DNA of 64,000 nt from Sphingobium sp. 15-1 (GTDB taxonomy: Bacteria; Pseudomonadota; Alphaproteobacteria; Sphingomonadales; Sphingomonadaceae). The notes below the pieces were generated by a model. It was not told the origin of the DNA, made no database searches, and saw nothing but the letters and a program-made list of their open reading frames with translations. Location: positions 2,832,001 through 2,896,000 of the forward strand of contig NZ_JABXJG010000001.1 of the NCBI RefSeq assembly GCF_013375535.1, written 5' to 3'. Made by a program: the position numbers and the translations under genes. Positions 16,729 through 26,268 of the stretch are shown in pieces; the first letter of the stretch is position 1, and the number at the start of each line of letters is the position of its first letter.

Positions 16729-19190
16729 ACCTGCGTGAATATCGTGCCCTGCCCGATCGCCTCGCCGATCATCTCCCCTGGGCCGCGCTGGTCGCGCCCG
16801 GGGTGGTGCTGAACAAGGATGGGTCGTTCCAGAGGACGCTTCGCTTGCGCGGACCAGACCTGGAAAGCGCTACCGAAGCAGAGTTGGTGTCGGTCTGCGC
16901 GCGGGCGAACAATGCGCTGCGCCGCCTGGGATCGGGCTGGGCGCTGTTCTTCGACGCCGAACGGGTCGAGGCATTGGGTTATCCACCCTCCCGCTTCCCG
17001 GACCCGGCGTCCTGGCTGGTGGACGAGGAGCGGCGCGCGCATTTCGACGGACGCAAGGGCCAGCATTTCGAGAGTCGCACCCATCTCACCCTCTGCTATC
17101 TCCCGCCCGCCGACCAGTTGAGCCGCGCGGCAAGCGCGCTGCTCGAACGCGAGACGCCGCGGCAGGACCGTAACTGGCGGCAGGAACTCGCCGCCTTTAT
17201 TGCCCAGACCGATCGGGTGCTGGACCTGTTTTCCGGCTTCATGGCGGAGGTCCGCGCGCTCGATGATGGCGAGACGCTGACCTTCCTGCACGGCTGCATT
17301 TCCGCCAGGCGGCACCCCGTCCACGTACCGCAAACGCCGATGTATCTCGACGGGCTGCTGGTCGATACGCCCTTGTCGGGCGGCATCGAACCGATGCTGG
17401 GCGATCGACATCTGCGCACCGTCACTGTGCTGGGATTTCCCAATGCCACCCGGCCCGGCATCCTGAGCGCGCTTGAAGCGCAGGGCTTCGCCTATCGCTG
17501 GGCGACCCGCTTCATCGCGCTCGACAAGGAAGCGGCCAACAGGGCGCTGACGAAGATCAGGCGGCAATGGTTCAACAAGCGCAAGTCCATCGCGCAACTC
17601 ATGCGCGAAGTCATGATGAACGAGCCGGTCGCGCTGACCGACAGCGATGCCGACAACAAGGTAGCCGATGCCGATCTCGCGATGCAGGCCTTGGGCGGCG
17701 ATCATGTGGCATTCGGCCATTATACCGCGACGATCACGGTTTCCGACACGGATCGCGCCGCCGCTGATGAAAAGGTCCGCATCGTTGAGCGGGTCGTGGG
17801 CGGGCTCGGCTTCACCTGCATCCGCGAGAGCATCAACGCGGTGGAAGCCTGGCTGGGCTCGCTGCCGGGCCATGTCTATGCCAATGCCCGGCAGCCTTTG
17901 ATCCATACGCTGAACCTCGCCCATCTGATGCCTCTATCATCGGTGTGGGCAGGGCCGGCCACCAACGATCATCTGGCTGGGCCGCCCTTGCTCTATGCCG
18001 AGACGAGCGGATCGACGCCCTTTCGTCTCAGCACCCATGTTGGCGACGTCGGTCATATGCTGATCGTCGGGCCGACCGGCGCGGGCAAGTCGGTGCTGCT
18101 GGCGCTGCTCGCGCTTCAATTCCGCCGTTACCCCGGCTCGCAAATCTATATTTTCGACAAGGGGCTATCCGCGCGCGCCGTTGTGTTGGCCTGCGGCGGG
18201 GCGCATCATGCGCTGGGCGATAGCGATGCGCTCGCGTTCCAGCCGTTGCGCGCCATTGATGGCGACGCCGAGCGGACATGGGCGGCCGAATGGGTTGGCG
18301 CGCTGCTAGCCCACGAAAAGATAGAGGTGACGCCCGAGGTCAAGGACGCGCTGTGGTCGGCGCTCACCAGCCTTGCCAGCGCGCCTGTGGAGCAACGCAC
18401 GCTGACGGGTTTGTCGGTGCTGCTTCAGTCCAACGCGCTGAAAACCGCGCTGATGCCCTATACGCTGGAAGGGCCGTTCGGGCGGCTGCTCGATGCCGCC
18501 GAAAACAGCCTCGCTCTTTCCGGCATGCAGTGCTTCGAGACCGAGACGCTGATGCACAGTGCCGGGGCCGTGCTGCCGGTGCTGACCTATCTCTTTCACC
18601 GTCTCGAGGAACGTTTCGACGGCCGGCCTACATTGCTGGTGCTGGACGAAGCCTGGGTGTTTCTCGACAATCCGCTGTTCGCGGCCCGCATTCGAGAATG
18701 GCTGAAGGTTCTTCGCAAGAAGAATGTCAGCGTTGTGTTCGCGACCCAGAGCCTCGCGGACATCGCGGACAGCAGCATCGCGCCCGCCATCATCGAAAGC
18801 TGCCCGCAGCGCATCTTTCTCGCCAATGACCGGGGGCAAGAGCTGCAGGCGCGTGCCGCCTATGAGCGCCTCGGCCTCAATGGCCGGCAGATCGAGCTTA
18901 TCGCCCGCGCGACGCCCAAGCGGCATTATTATCTGCAATCGCGGCGCGGCAACCGGCTGTTCGAGCTTGCCCTTGGCCCCATCGCGCTCGCTCTGTGCGG
19001 CGCCTCCGATCCCCAAATCCAAAATTTGATCGACCGGCTGCTGGACGAGCATGGCCGCGACGGGTTCCTGGCCGCGTTCCTGCGCGCCCGCGGCCTTGAG
19101 TGGGCGGCAGATCTTCTCCCTGATTTTCCCGATATGCCAAATATCGGGAGCGATCCCCTCAACCTCCAGCAGACGGAGTTCGACCTATGA
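16722..19190 (+). CDS. trbE: TrbE, conjugation ATPase (VirB4 family)
   Basis: 822 residues from ATG 16722 (MLNLREYRALPDRLADHLPW). The N-terminal CagE/TrbE region contains VVLNKDGSFQRTLRLRGPDL. Walker A is IVGPTGAGKSVLLALL and Walker B is LLVLDEAWVFLDNPLF, followed by VVFATQSLADIAD. An earlier in-frame start exists at 16602 but would overlap most of trbD, and homologues start at MLNLREY. This is the largest motor of the channel. It overlaps trbJ by ATGA. Confidence 0.93.
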   Translation: MLNLREYRALPDRLADHLPWAALVAPGVVLNKDGSFQRTLRLRGPDLESATEAELVSVCARANNALRRLGSGWALFFDAERVEALGYPPSRFPDPASWLVDEERRAHFDGRKGQHFESRTHLTLCYLPPADQLSRAASALLERETPRQDRNWRQELAAFIAQTDRVLDLFSGFMAEVRALDDGETLTFLHGCISARRHPVHVPQTPMYLDGLLVDTPLSGGIEPMLGDRHLRTVTVLGFPNATRPGILSALEAQGFAYRWATRFIALDKEAANRALTKIRRQWFNKRKSIAQLMREVMMNEPVALTDSDADNKVADADLAMQALGGDHVAFGHYTATITVSDTDRAAADEKVRIVERVVGGLGFTCIRESINAVEAWLGSLPGHVYANARQPLIHTLNLAHLMPLSSVWAGPATNDHLAGPPLLYAETSGSTPFRLSTHVGDVGHMLIVGPTGAGKSVLLALLALQFRRYPGSQIYIFDKGLSARAVVLACGGAHHALGDSDALAFQPLRAIDGDAERTWAAEWVGALLAHEKIEVTPEVKDALWSALTSLASAPVEQRTLTGLSVLLQSNALKTALMPYTLEGPFGRLLDAAENSLALSGMQCFETETLMHSAGAVLPVLTYLFHRLEERFDGRPTLLVLDEAWVFLDNPLFAARIREWLKVLRKKNVSVVFATQSLADIADSSIAPAIIESCPQRIFLANDRGQELQARAAYERLGLNGRQIELIARATPKRHYYLQSRRGNRLFELALGPIALALCGASDPQIQNLIDRLLDEHGRDGFLAAFLRARGLEWAADLLPDFPDMPNIGSDPLNLQQTEFDL

Positions 19191-19909
19191 AACCTTATAT
19201 ATTCTCCGCACTCCTCGCGGCCTCATCGGTTGGCGCAACCCTCGTCGTGCCGGTCGCGCCTGTGCACGCCATCGTGGTGTTCGACCCCAGCAACTATGCG
19301 CAGAATGTGCTGACCGCCGCCCGCACGCTGCAACAGATCAACAACCAGGTCCGATCGCTTCAGAACGAGGCATCGATGCTGACCGACATGGCGAAGCATC
19401 TCCAGCGGCTCGACTTCTCCTCGCTCGCGCAAATCACCCGGTCGATGCAGAAGATCGGCATGCTGATGAACCAGGCCGAGGGTATCGCCTTCGATCTGGC
19501 GTCCACCGACGATGCTCTGCGCCGGCAGTTTCCGGCCGTGTTCGACACGACCCTCTCGGACAATGAGATCATCGCCCAGGCGCGCGCCCGGCTACAGGCA
19601 TCGATGCAGGGCTATCGCCAGACCATGCGCGTGCAGGCGCAGGTCGTCGAGAATATCGGATCCGACGCTGGACTGCTGACGGAACTGGTTGCGCAAAGTC
19701 AGTCGGCGGCGGGCAGCCTGCAGGCACAGCAGGCAACCAACCAGCTCATTGCGCTCAGCACCAGGCAGCAGCTCCAGATCCAGCAGATGATGGCGGCGCA
19801 ATATCGCGCCGACGCGCTCGAACGCGCACGCCAGCAGCAGGGACTGGAAGCCGCGCGCGAGCGAACCAGGCGCTTCATCGGCTCGGCCGACATCTACACG
19901 CGCAACTGA
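19187..19909 (+). CDS. trbJ: TrbJ (VirB5-like)
   Basis: A 240-residue protein with a signal peptide (MKPYIFSALLAASSVGATLV, cleavage after VHA). The mature start IVVFDPSNYAQNVLTAARTL followed by QQINNQVRSLQNEA is the TrbJ hallmark, and the rest is long coiled helices (residues about 140-225). It is thought to sit at the pilus tip or periplasm and to aid mating-pair formation. No trbK entry-exclusion gene follows; trbL comes directly after 26 bp. Confidence 0.9.
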   Translation: MKPYIFSALLAASSVGATLVVPVAPVHAIVVFDPSNYAQNVLTAARTLQQINNQVRSLQNEASMLTDMAKHLQRLDFSSLAQITRSMQKIGMLMNQAEGIAFDLASTDDALRRQFPAVFDTTLSDNEIIAQARARLQASMQGYRQTMRVQAQVVENIGSDAGLLTELVAQSQSAAGSLQAQQATNQLIALSTRQQLQIQQMMAAQYRADALERARQQQGLEAARERTRRFIGSADIYTRN

Positions 19910-19935
19910 CGGTATCAGGCAAGGCGGCCCTGGCC

Positions 19936-21258
19936 ATGAATCCCGATCTCAACATCATCGACAGCTTCCTTGAAGCCTTCATCCGCTACATCGACTCGGG
20001 TTTCGGTCTGCTGTCGGGGGATGTCGCATTCCTGACCACGGTGCTGATCGGCATCGACATAACGCTGGCCGCCCTGTGGTGGTCGATGGACAATGACCAG
20101 GATGTGCTGGGAAAGCTGATCAAGAAAGTCCTCTATGTCGGGGCGTTCGCCTTCATCATCGGCAATTTCTCCCGCCTTGCCGACATCATCTTCAAAAGCT
20201 TCTCCGGCCTTGGCATCACGGCGGGCGGCGGCGGTGTATCGGCCGACGACCTGATGCACCCCGGCGCGATCGCCGGGACGGGGTTCGAGGCGGCGCATCC
20301 CCTGCTGGAGAAAATGTCCGAGATGTCGGGCTTCCCCGAATTCTTCGGCAATTTTCTCTCGATTGCCGTTTTGCTCCTATGCTGGTTCCTGGTGGTTCTG
20401 GCCTTCTTCATTCTCGCCATCCAGCTCTTCATCACCATCCTGGAATTCAAGCTCACCGCGCTCGCCGGTTTCGTGCTGGTGCCGTTTGCGCTCTGGAACA
20501 AGACCAGCTTCCTGGCTGAACGGGTGCTGGGCAATGTCGTCTCCAGCGGCATCAAGGTCATGGTGCTGGCGGTCATTATCGGCATCGGCACCAATCTGTT
20601 CGATCAGATGACGTCGATTCTCGGCAGCGATCCGGAGATTGCAGAGGCTCTAACCCTATTGATGGGCGCACTGACCCTGTTCGGTCTTGGCATCTTCGGA
20701 CCCGGCATCGCCGCTGGCCTCGTTTCCGGCGCGCCCCAGCTTGGCGCGGGCGCGGCGGTGGGGACGGTGGCGGGCGCCGCCATCATGACGGGCGGCGCTG
20801 CCCTGCTCGGCGCGCGGGGCGCGATGCTGGCGGGGCGTGGCGGCATGGCTGCAATCCGCGCGGGAACGGCAATGGGATCGGCCGCGTCCAGCGCCTATCG
20901 GCTCGGACAGGAAAGCTCCGGCAGCACGAGCGTCGGCGCGGGGCTTGGCGGCATCGCTACCGCTGCGGGCGGGATAGCCTCGCAGAGCGTCAAGGCGGCG
21001 GCCTCCCACATTGTCGACCCCATCCGCGAGAGCGCCGCCAGGGGCCGGCAGACCGCCTGGGATGCGGGGCGCATGTCACCCGCTCCCGCCGCCTCCCAAT
21101 CCAGCGCGGCGCCTTCCTCCGAACCGGCCCCGGCATGGGCGCACTCGCTGCGCGCGCAACAGAGCGCCCGCCATCACCGGCACATGGCGTCGCAGACGAT
21201 CAAGGACGGCGATCGGCCGAGCGGCGGCGCCAATCCCGATCTCAGCGAAAAGGAGTGA
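19936..21258 (+). CDS. trbL: TrbL, polytopic channel protein (VirB6 family)
   Basis: A 440-residue protein starting MNPDLNIIDSFLEAFIRYID. At least five membrane helices are seen between residues 30 and 280 (e.g. VLLLCWFLVVLAFFILAIQL). FKLTALAGFVLVPFALWNKT is a signature block of TrbL. The C-terminal 160 residues are a Gly/Ala- then Ser/Pro-rich soluble tail (AASQSSAAPSSEPAPAWA), likely cytoplasmic or periplasmic and variable. It is an inner-membrane core part of the T4SS. Confidence 0.92.
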   Translation: MNPDLNIIDSFLEAFIRYIDSGFGLLSGDVAFLTTVLIGIDITLAALWWSMDNDQDVLGKLIKKVLYVGAFAFIIGNFSRLADIIFKSFSGLGITAGGGGVSADDLMHPGAIAGTGFEAAHPLLEKMSEMSGFPEFFGNFLSIAVLLLCWFLVVLAFFILAIQLFITILEFKLTALAGFVLVPFALWNKTSFLAERVLGNVVSSGIKVMVLAVIIGIGTNLFDQMTSILGSDPEIAEALTLLMGALTLFGLGIFGPGIAAGLVSGAPQLGAGAAVGTVAGAAIMTGGAALLGARGAMLAGRGGMAAIRAGTAMGSAASSAYRLGQESSGSTSVGAGLGGIATAAGGIASQSVKAAASHIVDPIRESAARGRQTAWDAGRMSPAPAASQSSAAPSSEPAPAWAHSLRAQQSARHHRHMASQTIKDGDRPSGGANPDLSEKE

Positions 21259-21264
21259 AACCGC

Positions 21265-22134
21265 ATGACCTTCAAGCGATCCATCCAGAAATATGGAACC
21301 ACGCCCCAACCCGAAACGCCTTACCAGCGTGCGGGGCAGCTTTGGGACGAACGCATCGGTTCCGCGCGCATACAGGCGCGAAACTGGCGGCTGGTTGCCT
21401 TCTCCTGCCTTGGGCTTAGCGGCGTGCTCATCGCGTCGAATGTCTGGCAGTCGATGCAGAGCCGCGTCGCGCCCTATGTGGTCGAGGTGGATCGACTGGG
21501 CGAGGCGCGCTCGGTCGCGCCTGCGATTCAGAACTACCAGCCCACCGATGGGCAGATCGCATGGCATCTGGGCCGGTTCATCACCAATGTCCGCTCGGTC
21601 TCGACCGATCCGGTGCTGGTCAAGCGTAACTGGCTTGATGCCTATGATTTCGCGACCGACCGGGCGGCGATCTTCCTCAATGACTATGCCCGATCCAACG
21701 ACCCGTTCGCCGGGATCGGCCAGCGCAGCGTCTCGGTGCAGGTGACGAGCGTGGTCCGTGCGTCGGACTCCAGCTTTCAGGTCAAGTGGACCGAGAGCAT
21801 CTACGAGCGGGGCAGTCTCGCCAAAACCGAGCGCTGGACCGCCATGCTGACGGTGGTGATGCAGCCGCCCAGGACCGCCGATGCCCTCCGCAGGAACCCG
21901 CTCGGTCTCTTCGTCAATGCGATCGACTGGGCGCGCGAACTGGACGGTCAGCCTTCACAGCCGGGCGGTGCATCCGCGCCGCCGCCGCAGGTCAACGCTC
22001 CTGCTTCGACCGCCACGCCTTTGGCGGCGACACAGCCTGTCCCACCCCTGCTCGAACCGACACCGACCTCGGCTCCGGCTTCCGCCGCGCCCGCTGCACC
22101 CATTAGCCCCGACCGGAAAGGAACCCATCCATGA
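21265..22134 (+). CDS. trbF: TrbF (VirB8 family)
   Basis: A 289-residue protein starting MTFKRSIQKYGTTPQPETPY. One N-terminal membrane helix (WRLVAFSCLGLSGVLIASNV, about 45-65) precedes a VirB8 domain (VAPYVVEVDRLGEARSV; LGRFITNVRSVSTDPVLVKR). The last 60 residues form a Pro/Ala/Thr-rich tail that looks low-complexity and is longer than needed for the fold. It bridges inner-membrane and periplasmic parts of the channel and overlaps trbG by ATGA. Confidence 0.92.
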   Translation: MTFKRSIQKYGTTPQPETPYQRAGQLWDERIGSARIQARNWRLVAFSCLGLSGVLIASNVWQSMQSRVAPYVVEVDRLGEARSVAPAIQNYQPTDGQIAWHLGRFITNVRSVSTDPVLVKRNWLDAYDFATDRAAIFLNDYARSNDPFAGIGQRSVSVQVTSVVRASDSSFQVKWTESIYERGSLAKTERWTAMLTVVMQPPRTADALRRNPLGLFVNAIDWARELDGQPSQPGGASAPPPQVNAPASTATPLAATQPVPPLLEPTPTSAPASAAPAAPISPDRKGTHP

Positions 22135-23117
22135 TCCGCAAAGCCGCCATGACCTTGCCGCTTCTGGCGCTCGCCACTGCCTGCGCCGGGAAGATGCCGC
22201 CGCCTGCCATCGCGCTCGACGCTGCGCGGTTCCAGCCCGCTATTCTGGAAGCCGAACCCCCCCGGTCCATTGAGATCGTTCAGACGCCAGTGCCGTTGCC
22301 CTTGCCGGGCCAGCTCCTTCCGCGTCCTGCCGCAAGCCGCGAGATCGCAATGCCGACCGCCCGGGTCGAGGCGGCCAACAGGGCTGCCACCCGTGAGCCG
22401 TCCAGTTCGGGCTATATCAATGCGGTGCAGGTCTATCCCTGGACGGAAGGCGCGCTTTACCGGCTCTATACGGCGCCCGAGCGGGTAAGCGACATCGCGC
22501 TTCAGCCGGGCGAGAAACTGGTGGCGGTATCGGCGGGTGATACGGTGCGCTGGGTCATAGGCGATACGACCAGTGGCGGCGGGGCGGGCGACGAGGCGCG
22601 CGTGCATATCTTGGTTAAGCCCTTCGCTCCGGGCCTGGCAACCAACATGGTCATCACCACTGACCGGCGCGCTTATCATCTCGCGCTCGAAAGCACCGAC
22701 CGGACGGCGATGGCGGCGATCTCATGGACCTATCCGCAGGATCGGCTCGTCGCCCTGCAGCGGCAGAATGCGCGCGCCGAACAAGCCCGGCCCATTGCAG
22801 AAGGCATGACGCTCGCCAATCTCCGGTTCAGCTATGCGATCACCGGCGACAATCCACCCTGGCGTCCGGTCAGGGCATGGGATGACGGCAGCAAGGTCTA
22901 TATCGAATTTCCCGCGCGGCTCGATCAGGGCGAAGCACCACCATTGTTCGTGGTTGGCCCGCTGGGACAAAGCCAGCTCGTCAATTACAGGGTCAGCGGC
23001 AATCATTACATCGTCGATCGTCTGTTCGGCGCTGCCGAACTCCGTCTGGGCGAGAACCCGCAAGCGGTAGTGCGGATCAGCCGCACCGACGGTGAGAAGG
23101 GGAGGGCGCGCCCGTGA
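22131..23117 (+). CDS. trbG: TrbG, outer-membrane complex lipoprotein (VirB9 family)
   Basis: A 328-residue protein starting MIRKAAMTLPLLALATACAG; LATAC is a lipobox, so Cys18 is probably lipidated. The VirB9/CagX domain follows (NAVQVYPWTEGALYRLYTAP, then SWTYPQDRL and later FRVSGNHYIVDRLF-like FSYAITGD and YIEFPARL). It packs with TrbI to form the outer-membrane core. Its stop overlaps the GTG of trbI (GTGA). Confidence 0.92.
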   Translation: MIRKAAMTLPLLALATACAGKMPPPAIALDAARFQPAILEAEPPRSIEIVQTPVPLPLPGQLLPRPAASREIAMPTARVEAANRAATREPSSSGYINAVQVYPWTEGALYRLYTAPERVSDIALQPGEKLVAVSAGDTVRWVIGDTTSGGGAGDEARVHILVKPFAPGLATNMVITTDRRAYHLALESTDRTAMAAISWTYPQDRLVALQRQNARAEQARPIAEGMTLANLRFSYAITGDNPPWRPVRAWDDGSKVYIEFPARLDQGEAPPLFVVGPLGQSQLVNYRVSGNHYIVDRLFGAAELRLGENPQAVVRISRTDGEKGRARP

Positions 23118-24418
23118 GCGAGCAGCCCCTCGAGGCCGAAGCGCCCGAAACACCGCCCGACACCGGGCAGGCAGCGCCGTCCGAGCCGACATCCGCCAAG
23201 GTCAGCCCTGAAAGGCTGACACTGCGTGCCGCGCCCCGCCGGGTGGTTCGCTTCCGGCGCAGCGTCATCGTCGCCGGGGCTGCCATTGGCTCGCTCGCCA
23301 TCGCCGGCGTCGCGTGGATGGCGCTGGGGCCGAGGACGTTCCGCATCGTCGGCAATGACGAGAAGGCGATCACGGATCGGCGCACGCCCGCCGATGCGGT
23401 GGCGAACTTGCCCGGCGACTATAGCAAGGTGACGCCGACGACCCCGATCCTTGGACCGCCGCTTCCCGGCGATCTGGGTAGGCCGATCCTCGATCGTCAG
23501 CGCGAGTTGGCTGCGGGCGGAGATCCCCTGTCCGCCGACGCCGATGCCATCACGCGTGAGCAACAGGCGGCCGAAGCCGAACGCCAGCGCATCGCTGCCC
23601 AGGTCCATCAAGCGCGTGAGGCAGGCGTGATGGTGCAATCGTCGGGGCGGGCCGCCGTGGCCACAGTCTCCATGGGCGATAGTGCTGCCGCGTCCGAACC
23701 CGTGCCTGTCGCCGCCGATAATGCCCAGGCGGACCGTCTCTCGCTCGATCCCGAGCGCGACCAGAATAACCAGCAACGGAAGCTGGATTTTGTGAACGGG
23801 CAGGCGTCGGGTGGAATCACCAACGGCCATGCCCTTCTGGCGCCGGCGTCACCCTATCAACTCATGGCGGGAAGTGTCATTGCCGCCAGCCTCATCACCG
23901 GTCTCAACTCCGATCTGCCCGGCATGGTGATCGCACAGGTGACGGAACCCGTGTTCGACACGGTGACGGGCCGGACCGTGCTGATCCCGCAAGGCTCCCG
24001 CCTTATCGGCAGCTATGACAGCGTGGTCGCCTTTGGCCAGCGCCGCGCGCTGCTCGTCTGGCAGCGTATCATCCTGCCGGATGGTTTGTCGGTGCAGATC
24101 GACAACCTGCCTGCCACCGACACGGCAGGCTATGCCGGCCTGGCGGACAAGGTGGATTTTCATAGCTGGCAGCTTCTCAAAGGTGTTGGGCTCTCGACCC
24201 TGCTCGGTGTGGGCACCGAACTGTCGCTGGGCAGTGACGAAAGCGACCTCATACGTGCGGTTCGAGAGTCCGCCCAGCAATCGGTGAATCAGGCCGGTCA
24301 GCGGATCGTGACGAAGAATCTCGACATCCAGCCCACCATCACCATCCGCCCCGGCTGGCCGCTGCGCGTCATCGTCCACAAGGACATCGTGCTGCGGCCC
24401 TGGGGCCAGCCTCGCTGA
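23114..24418 (+). CDS. trbI: TrbI (VirB10 family)
   Basis: 434 residues from GTG (MSEQPLEAEAPETPPDTGQA). A Pro-rich cytoplasmic lead is followed by one membrane helix (VIVAGAAIGSLAIAGVAWMA, about 53-73), a linker, then the VirB10 domain: ASPYQLMAGSVIAASLITGL, IPQGSRLIGSYDSVVAFGQR and RIILPDGLSVQIDNLPATD. The end RPGWPLRVIVHKDIVLRPW is typical. It spans both membranes and completes the trb set. A ribosome site aaaggag follows for the next gene. Confidence 0.93.
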   Translation: MSEQPLEAEAPETPPDTGQAAPSEPTSAKVSPERLTLRAAPRRVVRFRRSVIVAGAAIGSLAIAGVAWMALGPRTFRIVGNDEKAITDRRTPADAVANLPGDYSKVTPTTPILGPPLPGDLGRPILDRQRELAAGGDPLSADADAITREQQAAEAERQRIAAQVHQAREAGVMVQSSGRAAVATVSMGDSAAASEPVPVAADNAQADRLSLDPERDQNNQQRKLDFVNGQASGGITNGHALLAPASPYQLMAGSVIAASLITGLNSDLPGMVIAQVTEPVFDTVTGRTVLIPQGSRLIGSYDSVVAFGQRRALLVWQRIILPDGLSVQIDNLPATDTAGYAGLADKVDFHSWQLLKGVGLSTLLGVGTELSLGSDESDLIRAVRESAQQSVNQAGQRIVTKNLDIQPTITIRPGWPLRVIVHKDIVLRPWGQPR

Positions 24419-24435
24419 AGAAAGGAGACAAGCCC

Positions 24436-24651
24436 ATGCTGAAACTCGCCAGGCTTCCCGACCGCACGCCGGTCAAGATAGCGCTCGTCGTTACGCCCGA
24501 TCTCGCCCATGCGCTGGCCGACTATGCCGCTCTCTACAACCGGACCTATGAGGACAAGGCCGAGGTGGCCGATCTGATCCCGGCCATGCTGGACAGCTTC
24601 CTCGCCAGCGATCGCGCCTTTGCCAAGACGCGCAGGGAGGTGACGCCATGA
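24436..24651 (+). CDS. DUF2274 protein
   Basis: A 71-residue protein starting MLKLARLPDRTPVKIALVVT. PDLAHALADYAALYNRTYED followed by VADLIPAMLDSFLASDRAFA is the DUF2274 pattern, a small helical protein found after trbI in Tn4371-like ICEs. Function unknown. aaaggagac precedes ATG, and its stop overlaps the next start (ATGA). Confidence 0.85.
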   Translation: MLKLARLPDRTPVKIALVVTPDLAHALADYAALYNRTYEDKAEVADLIPAMLDSFLASDRAFAKTRREVTP

Positions 24652-24962
24652 TACGCCGGAGGATCATCGGCCGCTTCAAGCGGTCGAAGCAGGGCGGGTG
24701 GGAAGGCGAAATCCAGACGCTGACCGTCCAGCGCCATATCCGTCTTGTACCCAACGACGATCGCGTGAGCGACAACGCCCCTTCATTCCGGGTCATGCTG
24801 GGCTGGCAGCATGTTGGCGATGCATGGGACCGGCAGTCACGAAGTGATCCGCCACGCGACTATCTGCGCGTCAGGATCGACGATCCTCTTTGCCCGATCA
24901 GCGGCGCGCTGTTCATCGACGAGGAAGCAGGCACGGCCCGACTCATGTGGGAGCAGCGATAG
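24648..24962 (+). CDS. DUF736-like protein
   Basis: A 104-residue protein starting MIRRRIIGRFKRSKQGGWEG. The blocks EGEIQTLTVQRHIRLVPNDD, APSFRVMLGW and PRDYLRVRIDDPLCP resemble the long form of DUF736. It is distinct from the DUF736 protein at 5363 but of the same general type (small beta-rich protein). It overlaps the DUF2274 gene by ATGA. Its function is not known. Confidence 0.75.
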   Translation: MIRRRIIGRFKRSKQGGWEGEIQTLTVQRHIRLVPNDDRVSDNAPSFRVMLGWQHVGDAWDRQSRSDPPRDYLRVRIDDPLCPISGALFIDEEAGTARLMWEQR

Positions 24963-24964
24963 CC

Positions 24965-25198
24965 ATGATCGAGCAAACGAAACCCAAACCCTCGGACTAT
25001 GTCGTCGTCGATGCCGTTGTGACGAAGCCGCTGGCCGTTCGCGTTCCGCAGGCGGTAGCTATGCTGGGGATTAGCCGATCGAAACTGTATGAACTCATAC
25101 AGTCCGGGGAGATAGAGATCGTCAAGCTCGGGCGCGCTACCTTGATTCCGGTGGAGATCCTTGCCCGGTTTCTGGAAAGCCATCGTCACCCGGACTAA
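24965..25198 (+). CDS. AlpA/excisionase-like helix-turn-helix protein
   Basis: A 77-residue protein starting MIEQTKPKPSDYVVVDAVVT. LAVRVPQAVAMLGISRSKLY followed by ELIQSGEIEIVKLGRATLIP is the HTH_17 fold with the KLGRATLIP wing, used by Xis proteins and small regulators. It is the last gene of the transfer operon, 2 bp after the previous stop. This may mark the distal end of the ICE core. The 150 bp that follow hold no gene. Confidence 0.8.
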   Translation: MIEQTKPKPSDYVVVDAVVTKPLAVRVPQAVAMLGISRSKLYELIQSGEIEIVKLGRATLIPVEILARFLESHRHPD

Positions 25199-25347
25199 TG
25201 GGAGGTCGTTGTGGCAAGCAGGAATATCTCGTGCTGGCGCTGGTGTGTGCGGACCGTTCGATGGCGAGGTTTGGTGGTAAGGAGACAACCCGCTTTTGGG
25301 TCAGATAACCAACGGACCTGCCATTACACCCTGCCTTGTCAGGAGAC

Positions 25348-26268
25348 CTAAAACCTTTTCCCGACACCCAGCATCAGTTGGCCATAATCGTAGATTCCCG
25401 TGCGTAGAGGGGTGTTGCTGTATTGAGCCGCTGCCTTAATGAACCACCCGCGTCTGTTCGCCGGGCTGGTAATTTCAGCCGTGGCGAACCGGGACTGCGT
25501 CCAGTCAGTCACGGCATCGCGCTGACCGCCGATGCCAGCCGCCAACAGGTATCGCCAGCCACCGGAATAACGCCGCATCTGGACCACGGGAAGGATTTGA
25601 AGATAATAGCGAGGAGAATAATAATCGAATTCGCGGGGGTGCGTACTGTGGTAATAACGCGATCGTAGCTGGAAGCTGAGGCCCCAATCCGATTTGATCG
25701 AATGGGTATATGTTCCCCGGGCGTGAAGACGAACATTCTTACCTGTGAATTCCTGGACGCCACCCACAAGCGTGAAGCCGTTATTCTTGTCTATCGGCAG
25801 GTCGAGCGCAGCACCAACAAACGTATAATAAATGCCTTCGTCCACACCACGCGGTGTTTCGACAATGTCCCGCTCCACAAAATATTCCTGGCGGAACCTG
25901 GCATTATTATGGATGCTGGCAGCACCAAGCACCGTATGCCCGTCCGTGCCGATCTGGCTGGTCCACGCCCAATCCTTCCCTTTGTCGGCATAGCGTAGGA
26001 AACCGCGTTCCCGGGTTCTCGCCCGTTGACCGAGCGGCTTGTACCAGGCTTGCTCATAGCGGACACCCAGAAGCTGCTCTTCCCCCAGATATTTGAAGTC
26101 GAGATTCACACCTGCGCGATACACTTCCGTATTGTCCGCGTCGGTCGAGGCGAACAGATCGGTGCTCACGGCGTGACTGAACGGCTGATCGTCAGCCGAT
26201 TGAGCGAAAGCGGGGGCGCCACAGAAGCCAGCGACAATGATTGTAGCGACGACATGGTTGGTATTCAT
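25348..26268 (-). CDS. Outer-membrane beta-barrel protein, YaiO-like
   Basis: 306 residues from ATG 26268 (MNTNHVVATIIVAGFCGAPA) with a signal peptide cut after AFA. The mature part is a run of amphipathic strands with many aromatics (YYSPRYYLQILPVVQMRRYS, WFIKAAAQYSNTPL) and ends in GKRF, the C-terminal Phe needed for BAM-dependent barrel insertion. It overlaps the glycosyltransferase stop (ATGA), so the two act together; a role in exporting or sensing that polymer is inferred. YaiO similarity is by layout only. Confidence 0.7.
   Translation of the reverse strand: MNTNHVVATIIVAGFCGAPAFAQSADDQPFSHAVSTDLFASTDADNTEVYRAGVNLDFKYLGEEQLLGVRYEQAWYKPLGQRARTRERGFLRYADKGKDWAWTSQIGTDGHTVLGAASIHNNARFRQEYFVERDIVETPRGVDEGIYYTFVGAALDLPIDKNNGFTLVGGVQEFTGKNVRLHARGTYTHSIKSDWGLSFQLRSRYYHSTHPREFDYYSPRYYLQILPVVQMRRYSGGWRYLLAAGIGGQRDAVTDWTQSRFATAEITSPANRRGWFIKAAAQYSNTPLRTGIYDYGQLMLGVGKRF

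Noticed and set aside
16458-17924. 488-codon minus-strand frame opposite trbD and trbE
   Set aside because: Antisense shadow of the conserved trbE gene.
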